Origin: Bryobacterales bacterium
GTDB lineage: Bacteria; Acidobacteriota; Terriglobia; Bryobacterales; Bryobacteraceae
Assembly: GCA_016713735.1 (NCBI GenBank)
Contig: JADJOP010000032.1
Span: 419,715-483,714 of the forward strand
DNA: 64,000 nucleotides
Direction: 5' to 3'
A model generated the notes under the pieces. That model did not search any database. It had not been told where the DNA came from and saw only the letters and a program-made list of their open reading frames with translations. Shown one piece after another: positions 18,398 to 25,924 of this stretch (position 1 is its first letter; the number at the start of each line of letters is the position of its first letter). The position numbers were made by a program, and so were the translations under genes.

Positions 18398-18451
18398 TGG
18401 CGAGGTCCCCCCGCCAGCATACCGCAGGCGTGCACCCCGCCGAGGCTGGTT

Positions 18452-18955
18452 TTACGGGTTCTGCGGAGGCGCGCCGGCCTTGGGTTGCGGAAAGTTCGGC
18501 CTGTTCCGCCGCGGTTCTCCCTGTTGGCCCGGCTCCCCCGGACGCCGCATGTTCTCAAACCGGTTCCGCCGGCTCTGCAGATCCTTCCACTGCTCGTTGG
18601 TCAGCAACCGCCGCATCTGCAAGCTCATCAGCGTGAAGTGCCGCGTCATGTTGTCCCGCGCCGACACCATCCGCTCCACCACCTCAGCCGCCCGCTTCTG
18701 GTCGCTGTTGGCGTCCTCGAACAGGTCCTCCACCTCGCCCTCGGCCTTCTCCAGCGCCGCCCGCAGATCGATCATCTTCGCGCGGTTCTCGCGCAAAATC
18801 TCCCGAATCTGCTGCCGCTGCGAGTCACTCAGGTTCAGATCACGTGTGAACGGCATCTCCCACCACGGGAAGAAACTGCGCGACATCTGCGCCCCCGCCT
18901 CGCCCGCCACCAGCGTCAATGCCATCAACAATCCCGCCAACCAGGTCGTTTTCAT
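18452..18955 (-). CDS. Periplasmic Spy/CpxP/CnrX-like protein with two LTxxQ-type motifs
   Basis: A signal peptide (MKTTWLAGLLMALTLVAGEAGA) precedes a helical protein with two motifs of the Spy/CpxP family: LSDSQRQQIREI and LTNEQWKDLQ. The end is a Gly/Pro/Arg/Gln-rich tail. Family members are periplasmic chaperones or metal sensors. It starts three bases after the anti-sigma stop, so the trio sigma, anti-sigma and periplasmic sensor parallels the CnrYXH arrangement of metal response. Confidence 0.78.
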   Translation of the reverse strand: MKTTWLAGLLMALTLVAGEAGAQMSRSFFPWWEMPFTRDLNLSDSQRQQIREILRENRAKMIDLRAALEKAEGEVEDLFEDANSDQKRAAEVVERMVSARDNMTRHFTLMSLQMRRLLTNEQWKDLQSRRNRFENMRRPGEPGQQGEPRRNRPNFPQPKAGAPPQNP

Positions 18956-18957
18956 AC

Positions 18958-19389
18958 TTACTGCTCCTCAAACAATCCATGCATCGGCGCCAGCGCCCGC
19001 GGCTCCTCCGACGAAATCGATTGGTAAATCTCCAGGTACATCTCCGCATCCGCTGCCCGGTTCAGGCCCCCAGCCACCGTCGCTTCCCGCGCCGGCCGCG
19101 GCGCCGAAAGCACCAGCGCCAGCGCCGCCATCACCGCCACCCACACCGGCATCCGCCACCAGGCTTGCAGCTCCATCCGCCGCGCCTCGATGCGCCCGGC
19201 AATCGCCAGCTGCTGGTTGCGCAGAAAGTCCGCCGTCACCTTAGCGCTGCCCGCCACCGCCTCACGCCGCGCCCGCAGTTCGACGATCCGCGCCATGCAC
19301 TGCGCGCACTCGCGCTCGTGGCCGTCCTCCGGCCCCACTCCATACAGGTGGTCCACCACCTCGTCGTTCGTCCAGTGTTTCCCATTCAT
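18958..19389 (-). CDS. Anti-sigma factor with zinc-binding (ZAS) motif and one membrane segment
   Basis: A 143-residue protein. The ZAS motif H-x3-C-x2-C is HERECAQC near residue 25; a membrane helix (MPVWVAVMAALALVLSA) lies near residue 85, leaving a short periplasmic tail. Such proteins hold an ECF sigma factor at the membrane until a signal arrives. The ATG overlaps the sigma stop (ATGA). The signal may come from the Spy-like protein encoded next. Confidence 0.82.
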   Translation of the reverse strand: MNGKHWTNDEVVDHLYGVGPEDGHERECAQCMARIVELRARREAVAGSAKVTADFLRNQQLAIAGRIEARRMELQAWWRMPVWVAVMAALALVLSAPRPAREATVAGGLNRAADAEMYLEIYQSISSEEPRALAPMHGLFEEQ

Positions 19390-20000
19390 CTCAGTTCCCC
19401 ATACAGATCCCGCAACAACAACCTCAGTTTCGCCACGGCTCGTGCCATGTGCGCTTTCACCGTCCCCACATCCAGGTCGAGGATCTCGGCGATCTCTTCC
19501 AACTTCCGGTCTTCGTAATGGCGCAAGAGAAACACCGCCCGCTGCCGTTCGCTCAGTGTCGCCAGCGCCGCCTGCAGCCGCGCCGAGATCTGTTGCGCAA
19601 ACGCCTGCGATTCCGCACACGGCGATTCTTCCGCCGCATTGGCCAGAATCACCGCTTCATCTTCGTGCGAGGGCCGTCGCCGCCACAGCTTCCACGACCG
19701 GCTTCGCAACCGGTCCAAACACGTGTTGACGGCAATCCGCGTGATCCACTTCGATGGGTCGTCCAGCTCGATGTTCTGTTTGGCCGTCAGCGCCCGGTGC
19801 GCCTTCAGGAAACAGTCCTGCGCCGCCATGTCGGCTTCCTCGGCTTCCTGCAGCATCCGCAGACACAACAGGTACACGCGCTTTTGCTCGCGCCCCACCC
19901 AGGAATCGAATTCGCGTAGGAGATCCGCCGCTGCCTGCGGCACACTCGTGCTGCTTCTCAGCACTCCGCGATGAGCCAGCGGCTCTGCCATCACGCCCAT
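19386..20000 (-). CDS. ECF-family RNA polymerase sigma factor
   Basis: Sigma region 2 (VYLLCLRMLQEAEEADMAAQ ... WITRIAVNTCLDRLR) and region 4 (LSERQRAVFLLRHYEDRKL ... VGTVKAHMARAVAKLR) are both present, with no region 3, as in ECF factors. It is co-encoded with its anti-sigma. The start is ATG 20000 or ATG 19991; neither has a strong ribosome site. Confidence 0.9.
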   Translation of the reverse strand: MGVMAEPLAHRGVLRSSTSVPQAAADLLREFDSWVGREQKRVYLLCLRMLQEAEEADMAAQDCFLKAHRALTAKQNIELDDPSKWITRIAVNTCLDRLRSRSWKLWRRRPSHEDEAVILANAAEESPCAESQAFAQQISARLQAALATLSERQRAVFLLRHYEDRKLEEIAEILDLDVGTVKAHMARAVAKLRLLLRDLYGELR

Positions 20001-20071
20001 CTTACTTGGGAATGACGAGCCTCGCTCACAGTGGGATTACACGCCCCCGGAATCTGAGCCTTCCGGCCCCT

Positions 20072-20575
20072 CTAGCCCTTCAGCATCCGGTGATGCCCGC
20101 GCTCGGGTTTGCCCCCCGTCAGCGCCGGAGCCCCCGGCTTTTCCGAACCCAACGCCCGCGCCGTGAAAATCGACGCCGCCCGCGCCAGGTTCCCCACGTC
20201 GCCCCCCTCTTCCACCGTCAACTCGTGCTCCACCCAGTTCGACAACGGAATGTTGCGGAAGTACAGCCGTTCCTGCAACACCATCGACTTCTTGTTCATA
20301 AACAACGACTTGCTCTCCCGCATGTAGTGCCGCTCTTCCACCCGGAACTCGCCCAGAAAATCGTCCATCGACTTCCGCCGCGACTCTTCCTCGGTCGCCT
20401 TCAGTCGCGCTTCCGTCTCTTTCTCCATGTTCTTCAGGTCTGAGCGCGCCTCCACCAGCGCCTCACGCTCCTTCGCCAGAGCTACTTCCATCCGCGCTTG
20501 CATGATGTAAAACGAAAGCAGCGCACTCCCAGCGGCTGTGAACAAAGGGAGAAACATCCAGAGCATCGCGTCCAT
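20072..20575 (-). CDS. Membrane-anchored coiled-coil protein of unknown function
   Basis: A 167-residue protein with one N-terminal membrane helix (MLWMFLPLFTAAGSALLSFY), a charged coiled coil (about residues 30-75, rich in Glu, Lys and Arg) and a conserved-looking segment (MDDFLGEFRVEERHYMRES, LYFRNIPLSNWVEHEL). The tail is Gly/Pro/His-rich. I do not recognise a family. It lies 45 bases after the glycosyltransferase gene on the same strand, so the two may form a pair. Confidence 0.65.
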   Translation of the reverse strand: MDAMLWMFLPLFTAAGSALLSFYIMQARMEVALAKEREALVEARSDLKNMEKETEARLKATEEESRRKSMDDFLGEFRVEERHYMRESKSLFMNKKSMVLQERLYFRNIPLSNWVEHELTVEEGGDVGNLARAASIFTARALGSEKPGAPALTGGKPERGHHRMLKG

Positions 20576-20619
20576 GGTTTTACTCCTTCCGCATCCATCG
20601 ACCTTTTGCAGGCCCCTCT

Positions 20620-21522
20620 TTAGTCAAACTGCTCCGTCCCGTCCACCTTCTGCCCCGAAAGCATCCGGCTGAACGTCCCAAACCCCCCAGGGCCCCCCAG
20701 TGAACCCAATAACTGCCCCAGGAATAGTCCCACCTGCGCCCCAAATCCAAAATGCTTGCCCGTAAACGCCACCGCCCCCAACCGCCGGTCGGCCTCCAGT
20801 GCCGACGTCCACGCCGCCGGCCATCCCGGCTCACCCGCGTCGGTCACCTCCACTCCCGTCAACACCACCGCCGACTTCCCCCCACGCCGCACCCGGTAAC
20901 ACATCTCGATGTCTGACCACGATTCCCCGAACCGTTCATCGAAATAGTTCATTCCTACAACTGTAGCTCTTCGCACCATCAGCGCCCGGCTCGACAGGCA
21001 ATCGCCCTTCACCGCTCCCTCCCCGCTCACCGCCCGCCACGGCGCTCCCCCCTTGGCCCACTCCGCCATCGTCGCCGCCGCCGGAAACGCCGTTACCTGC
21101 GCCACCGGTTTCCCGCTTGGGTCTTTCAGCAGCGGCGCCGCCAGTCCAATCCCCGCGTCCGCCTGCATCGCCTCGGCCAGCGCCATGACAGTGCCCGGCT
21201 TTACCGTCACCTCCGGCGCCAGCAGCAGCAGATACTCCCCTTTCGCCGTCCGCACCCCAATGTTCCGCGCCTTGGTCATCCCAAAATGTTTCGGCAGCCG
21301 CAGCGGTGTGATGCCGGGGAAATCCGCATCCAGCGTCGCCGAACCATCCCGCGACCCCTGGTCCACCACCAGAATCTCCATCCTCTCCCGCCCCTGAGAT
21401 GCTTCCAGCGCCGCCACGCAACGGTGCAGCGCCTCTCCGGCATTGTGCGAAACGATCAGTGCCGTCACCAGCGGACCTTCCGGTTCCTCCAGGTGCGGCT
21501 GTGCGGGCGAAGAGTCCTCCAT
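20620..21522 (-). CDS. Family 2 glycosyltransferase
   Basis: A GT-A fold is seen from about residue 15: VTALIVSHNAGEALHRC, EILVVDQGSRDGS and MTKARNIGVRTAKGEYLLLL. The usual DxD is replaced by LAPEVTV, so metal binding may differ. The C-terminal part (FDERFGESWSDIEMCYRVRR) holds the acceptor and catalytic ED-like motif. It probably adds a sugar to a surface polysaccharide. The ATG at 21522 (MEDSSPAQ) is preferred to an upstream start at 21543. It diverges from the propeller gene at 21567. Confidence 0.82.
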   Translation of the reverse strand: MEDSSPAQPHLEEPEGPLVTALIVSHNAGEALHRCVAALEASQGRERMEILVVDQGSRDGSATLDADFPGITPLRLPKHFGMTKARNIGVRTAKGEYLLLLAPEVTVKPGTVMALAEAMQADAGIGLAAPLLKDPSGKPVAQVTAFPAAATMAEWAKGGAPWRAVSGEGAVKGDCLSSRALMVRRATVVGMNYFDERFGESWSDIEMCYRVRRGGKSAVVLTGVEVTDAGEPGWPAAWTSALEADRRLGAVAFTGKHFGFGAQVGLFLGQLLGSLGGPGGFGTFSRMLSGQKVDGTEQFD

Positions 21523-21566
21523 GAGCCCATGAGAATAGCGCAATGTGTCAACATGAACAAGGTCCT

Positions 21567-22558
21567 ATGCGAGCGTTTGTACTTCTGCCCCTTCTGGCCG
21601 CCACCTTGGCCGCCCAGTCTGCTCCGTTACTGGTCCTGGAAAAAGGAGCCAGCGCCCTCGGCTTCTACACCATGGAGGGTCAGCGTGTCGGCGAGGTCAA
21701 GGTCGGCCTCCATCCCCATGAGATGGTCGCCTCCCCCGACGGCCGCTTCGTCTACATCACCGACAACGGCGCCATGCGCATTGAGCAGGCCGGCAAAGGC
21801 GGCAACACCATCTCCATCGTCGACGTCGCCGCCCGCCGCCGCACCGGAACCATCAAGCTCGATCAGTTCTTCCGCCCCCACGGCATCGACCTCGACCCCA
21901 CCACCAACCGCCTCGCCATCACCGTCGAAAACCCCGACCAGTTCCTCCTCCTCGACATCCGCGACCGCCGCATTCTCCGCGCCTATGACACCAAGGGCAA
22001 AACCCCGCACATGGTCCGCTTCGGCCCCACCAAAGGCGGCGCGCAGTATGCCTATGTCAGCAACTCCGGCTCCGGCACGATCAGCGCCATTCAACTCGCC
22101 ACCGGCGGCGAAATGAAGGTGATGCCCACCGGCGAGCGCCCGAAGGCAGCGTCCTCTCCGTCGATCACAAGGAACTCTACGTCACCAATCGCGAATCGGG
22201 CGTCATCACCGTCATCGACACCACCCGCCACGCGCCCATCGGTGAAATCAAAACCGGCGGCAAAGGCCCCGTCCGCTGCGACGTCACCCCCGACGGCCGC
22301 TACCTCGTATACGCCCTCATGCACGATCACAAGATCGAGATCGCCGACCTCGAGACGCGCCAGCCCGTTGCTCAAATCGCCGTCGAAGGCGAACCCATCT
22401 CCCTCTCCGTCTCCCCCGACGGCCAGTACGCCTTCGCCTCCTCCGAAGAGATCGACACCGTCCACATCATTTCGCTGAAGGACCGCAAACTCCTCCGCAG
22501 CTTCAAAACGCCGAAAGGCGCCGGCCCTGATCCCGTCCTCATGGTGAACACCAAATGA
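21567..22558 (+). CDS. Exported YVTN-type beta-propeller protein (one frameshift)
   Basis: A signal peptide (MRAFVLLPLLAATLAAQS) precedes about seven propeller repeats of the YVTN/NHL type (MVASPDGRFVYITDNG, ISIVDVAARRRTGTI, SLSVSPDGQYAFAS). The frame breaks near 22143: after TGERPK, adding one G to GAAGGCAGC restores GSVLSVDHKELYVTNRESG and joins the C-terminal half, giving 331 codons. This looks like a one-base error. The stop overlaps the sulfatase ATG (ATGA), so the two genes form an operon. Confidence 0.78.
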
Positions 22559-24111
22559 ACCGCCGCCGCCTTCTGCAATCCCTCGGCGCAGCCGCCACCA
22601 CTGCCTGCTCGAACTCCTCCAAGCCTGACCGCCCCAACATCCTCTTCATCCTCGCCGACGACCAGTCCTGGCTCCACACCGCCGCCAACGGCGCCCGCGG
22701 CCTCAACACTCCCGCCCAGGACCGCATCGCCCGCGAAGGCGTCCGCTTCACTCACTCCTTCTGCGCCTCGCCCTCCTGCACCCCCTCCCGCACCGCCATC
22801 CTCAGCGGCCGCCACATCTGGCAAACCGGCGAAGCAGGCCTCCTCTACGGCGCGATGCCGAAGGAACTCCCCCTCTACACCCAGCTCTTGAAGAAGGCCG
22901 GCTATTGGGTCGGCTTCACCGGCAAAGGTTGGGGACCAGGTGATTGGCGCGCCCTCGGCCTCGACCGCAATCCCTGCGGCCGCCAGTTCAACCAAGTGAA
23001 CCGCAACCCCGCCCCCGCCCCTGGACTCGACGCCCGCGACTACGCCGCCAACTTCCAGGCCTTCCTCAAAGAGCGCCCCAACAACGACCCCTTCTGCTTC
23101 TGGTTTGGCTCCACCGAGCCCCACCGCCTCTACGACACCGGCTGCGGCCTCCGCGCCGGCAAGAAGCTCGAAGACGTCGACCTGCCTCCCTTCCTCCCCG
23201 ACACCCCCGAGGTCCGCTCCGACATCCTCGACTACTACATGGAGATCGAGTGGTTCGACCAGCAAATCGCCCGCTTCCTGAAAATCCTCGAGGACATGGG
23301 CGAGCTCGACAACACGCTCATCATCGTCACCAGCGACAACGGCATGCCCTTCCCCCGCGCCAAGGCTAACCTCTACGACTGGGGCACCCATATGCCGCTC
23401 GCCATCCGCTGGGGCGCCAAGATCAAGGGCGGCCGCACAGTCGACGACCTCGTCAGCCACATCGACTTCGCCCCCACCTTCCTCGACGTCGCCGGCGTGA
23501 AGGCCCCCGACGGCATCGCCGGCAAGAGCCTCCTGCCCCTGCTCTTCTCTGACAAGTCCGGCGTCATCGACCCTGCCCGCGAACAGGTCGTCACCGCCAT
23601 GGAGCGCCACGTCGTCGCCCGCGCCGGCTACGCCGGCTACCCCATGCGCGCCCTCCGCCGCCGCCAGTATCTCTACATCCGCAACTTCCTCCCCAACGAG
23701 TGGCCCAGCGGAGGCGACTACATCAGCTCCAACAAAACCACCCACGGCGACATCGACGGCGGCCCCTCCAAGGATTCGCTCCTTCTCCCCGCCACCCGCG
23801 TCAAATTCCGCCGCGAGGTTGAGCTCACCCTCAACAAGCGCCCTCCCGAAGAGCTCTACGACGTCACCACCGACCCCGGCCAGCTCAACAACCTCGCACT
23901 TAGCGATGTCCACTCCGCCGTCAAGCTCGACATGAGCCGCCGCCTCGAAGAGGTGCTGCGCTCTACCAACGACCCGCGCATCCAAGGCCAGGACCCCTGG
24001 CGCGCCTACCCCTACCGCCAAACCAACGGCTACGGCGCCTCGTTCAACACCACGCTCTCCCAGGAAGCACGCGACCAGGCCAGCGGCAAAGCCACCCACA
24101 AACCCGAATAG
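22555..24111 (+). CDS. Sulfatase of the Cys-type formylglycine family
   Basis: A 518-residue alkaline-phosphatase-fold sulfatase. The N-terminal metal site is NILFILADDQSW; the formylglycine signature is CTPSRTAILSGRH, with Cys as the residue to be modified; the second metal site is TSDNGMPF. The leader MNRRRLLQSLGAAATTACS has a twin-arginine-like NRRRLL and a Cys that might be lipidated, though the lipobox is poor. It probably removes sulfate from a polymer outside the cytoplasm. No formylglycine-generating enzyme is in the window. The coupled propeller protein may be a binding partner. Confidence 0.9.
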   Translation: MNRRRLLQSLGAAATTACSNSSKPDRPNILFILADDQSWLHTAANGARGLNTPAQDRIAREGVRFTHSFCASPSCTPSRTAILSGRHIWQTGEAGLLYGAMPKELPLYTQLLKKAGYWVGFTGKGWGPGDWRALGLDRNPCGRQFNQVNRNPAPAPGLDARDYAANFQAFLKERPNNDPFCFWFGSTEPHRLYDTGCGLRAGKKLEDVDLPPFLPDTPEVRSDILDYYMEIEWFDQQIARFLKILEDMGELDNTLIIVTSDNGMPFPRAKANLYDWGTHMPLAIRWGAKIKGGRTVDDLVSHIDFAPTFLDVAGVKAPDGIAGKSLLPLLFSDKSGVIDPAREQVVTAMERHVVARAGYAGYPMRALRRRQYLYIRNFLPNEWPSGGDYISSNKTTHGDIDGGPSKDSLLLPATRVKFRREVELTLNKRPPEELYDVTTDPGQLNNLALSDVHSAVKLDMSRRLEEVLRSTNDPRIQGQDPWRAYPYRQTNGYGASFNTTLSQEARDQASGKATHKPE

Positions 24112-24114
24112 CCG

Positions 24115-24405
24115 CTACTCGGACTTCTGTACAAACGCCTTCAACCACCGCCGTGCCCGCTTCAGCTTCTCCGGCGACATCTCCCACACTTGTTGCCGCC
24201 CCTGCTTGCTCGCCTTCACGAGCCCCGCCTCCGACAACACATGCAGGTGCTTCGTCACCGCCTGCCGCGTCATCGGCTGCTTCTCGCTCAACTCCGTAAT
24301 CGACAGCCGCCCGCCTGCGCACAACCGCGCGAGCAGCCGCAGCCGCGTCTCGTCTCCCAGCGCCGCAAACACGGGAGCCGCCGTTCCGATTTCCGAGTTC
24401 AGCAT
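24115..24405 (-). CDS. ArsR-family winged-helix transcriptional regulator
   Basis: A 96-residue repressor-like protein with the typical core: ALGDETRLRLLARL, LSEKQPMTRQAVTKHLHVL (recognition helix) and SEAGLVKASKQGRQQVW. No Cys metal site is seen, so the ligand may not be a metal. The ATG at 24405 with GGAAG before it gives the standard start; a longer reading to 24504 would swallow the operator repeats. It ends four bases from the sulfatase stop, convergently. It probably represses its own promoter through the two inverted repeats upstream. Confidence 0.88.
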   Translation of the reverse strand: MLNSEIGTAAPVFAALGDETRLRLLARLCAGGRLSITELSEKQPMTRQAVTKHLHVLSEAGLVKASKQGRQQVWEMSPEKLKRARRWLKAFVQKSE

Positions 24406-24463
24406 CACTTCCAAGATACCGTCCACGGCAGGCCATCGGCTCTTGTCAGTGTAATTCAGTGAT

Positions 24464-24479
24464 GCAACCGTATGGTTGC
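24464..24479. promoter_or_regulatory. Operator-like inverted repeat 1 upstream of the ArsR-type gene
   Basis: Perfect 6-base inverted repeat GCAACC-GTAT-GGTTGC. The same half-sites recur at 24506; centres are 42 bases apart, four helical turns. Its place 59 bases before the regulator ATG suits autoregulation. Confidence 0.65.
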
Positions 24480-24505
24480 GCACTCGCGAGGCGCCACCCC
24501 ACAAT

Positions 24506-24521
24506 GCAACCTACAGGTTGC
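24506..24521. promoter_or_regulatory. Operator-like inverted repeat 2 upstream of the ArsR-type gene
   Basis: Perfect inverted repeat GCAACC-TACA-GGTTGC, with the same arms and spacing as the copy at 24464 but a different 4-base spacer. It lies two bases beyond the stop of the PLP decarboxylase gene. Confidence 0.65.
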
Positions 24522-24523
24522 CC

Positions 24524-25924
24524 CTATCCGCGTGCCGCGTTCAGGGCCTCCACCAGCGCCACCACATCCTCCTCGCACGTCGCGTAGTTCGTCACGCACG
24601 CCCGCATCACCCGCTCCGTCCCCCGCAACACCGTCGTCGAACACCAGGCCCGCCCCGACGCCAACACCCGGTTCACAATCTCCTGCGCATCTCCCCCATC
24701 CTCATCCACAAAACACGCCACCGGCAGCGGTGTCTCATTCACCACCCGCCATCGCGAACGCCCCAGCTCCTCCTTCAACCGCGCCCCCATCCGCACCATG
24801 TGCTCCACCGTCTCCTCATACCCGCTCCACCCCGCCACCGCCAGCGACAAGAACACCTTCAATCCAATGAACCGCCGCGACCACTGCATCGAATGCAGAT
24901 GCGGATCGGTCACCTCCAGCCCCGCCGCTTCCTTCGGCATATACGCCGTCGGCGTCGAAAACGTCCGCGACAGAATCGACCGGTGCCGCGTCAGGTACAG
25001 CCCCGCCCCCATCGGCACACTCATCCACTTGTGCGCATCGAACGTAATCGAGTCCGCCCCCGCGATCCCCTCCGCCACATGCCGCACCGACGGCGCCAGC
25101 ACCGCCGCCCCGCCCCACGCCGCGTCCACATGCAGCCACACCCTCTCCGCCCGCGCCACCTCCGCCACCTCCGGAATCGGATCGCACACTCCGGCATTCG
25201 TCGTCCCCTGCGTGGCCACAATCAGAAACGGCGCCAGCCCCGCCCGCCGGTCCTCCTCGATCATCGCCGCCAGCGCGTCAGCCCGCATCCGCAACCCATC
25301 GTCCACCGGCACCGCCCGCAGCGCCCCGCCGCCAATCCCGCATAGCCGCGCCGCTTTGTGAAAACTGTGGTGCGCCTCAGCCGACACATAGAACACCGGC
25401 TGCGCCGCCAGCCCTCGCACACCCCGCTCGCCAAAGTACGGAAACTCGCTCGTCAGCGCCGCCAGCAGCGCCGTGTGGTTCGCCTCCGCCCCGCCCGAAC
25501 AAAACGTGCCGTCCGTCGACTCCGCCTCATACCCAAACCGCTCCCCAAACGCCCGCACCAGGTGCTCCTCCACCTCGCACGCAAACGGCGAGTGGCTCCA
25601 CGCCGCCATCTGCGGATTGAAGCCCGCCACCAGCGCATCCGCAAACACCCCCATCGCCGTTGGTTTCGGATTAAACAGTCCGTAATACAGCGGATGCGAC
25701 GTATGCACCTGAAACTCGGTCAACTGCCGCGCCGCAAACTCCAGCGCCTCCCCGGCCTCCACCGGCGCATCAAACCGGAACGCACTCAACCGCGCCCGAA
25801 TCTCCCCGGCGTCCAATCGCGGCGATGCCGGCAGCTCCGCCACCCCCGCCGCGTAGCCCTCCACCAGCGACTCCACCTGCCGCCACAACTGCGCCCTGCG
25901 TTCCGCGTCAAGATCCAGCCCCAT
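24524..25924 (-). CDS. Pyridoxal-dependent amino-acid decarboxylase (group II, aromatic/glutamate type)
   Basis: A 466-residue fold-type I PLP enzyme. HVDAAWGGAA holds the Asp that contacts the PLP nitrogen; SITFDAHKWMSVPMGAGL holds the PLP lysine; NPQMAAWSHSPFACEVEEHL is the usual N-terminal segment. The substrate may be tryptophan, tyrosine, DOPA, glutamate or a related acid; it cannot be told from the sequence. The ATG at 25924 overlaps the glycosyltransferase gene end by 17 bases. The longer frame upstream is an artefact of high GC. Confidence 0.88.
   Translation of the reverse strand: MGLDLDAERRAQLWRQVESLVEGYAAGVAELPASPRLDAGEIRARLSAFRFDAPVEAGEALEFAARQLTEFQVHTSHPLYYGLFNPKPTAMGVFADALVAGFNPQMAAWSHSPFACEVEEHLVRAFGERFGYEAESTDGTFCSGGAEANHTALLAALTSEFPYFGERGVRGLAAQPVFYVSAEAHHSFHKAARLCGIGGGALRAVPVDDGLRMRADALAAMIEEDRRAGLAPFLIVATQGTTNAGVCDPIPEVAEVARAERVWLHVDAAWGGAAVLAPSVRHVAEGIAGADSITFDAHKWMSVPMGAGLYLTRHRSILSRTFSTPTAYMPKEAAGLEVTDPHLHSMQWSRRFIGLKVFLSLAVAGWSGYEETVEHMVRMGARLKEELGRSRWRVVNETPLPVACFVDEDGGDAQEIVNRVLASGRAWCSTTVLRGTERVMRACVTNYATCEEDVVALVEALNAARG

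Noticed and set aside
22372..24099. A 575-codon minus-strand frame opposite the sulfatase
   Set aside because: It is Gly/Ala/Val/Glu-rich antisense translation without motifs; the sulfatase frame has full catalytic motifs.
24406..24504. A longer ArsR-type protein starting at 24504
   Set aside because: It would place the operators inside the coding region and add an N-terminus foreign to the family.
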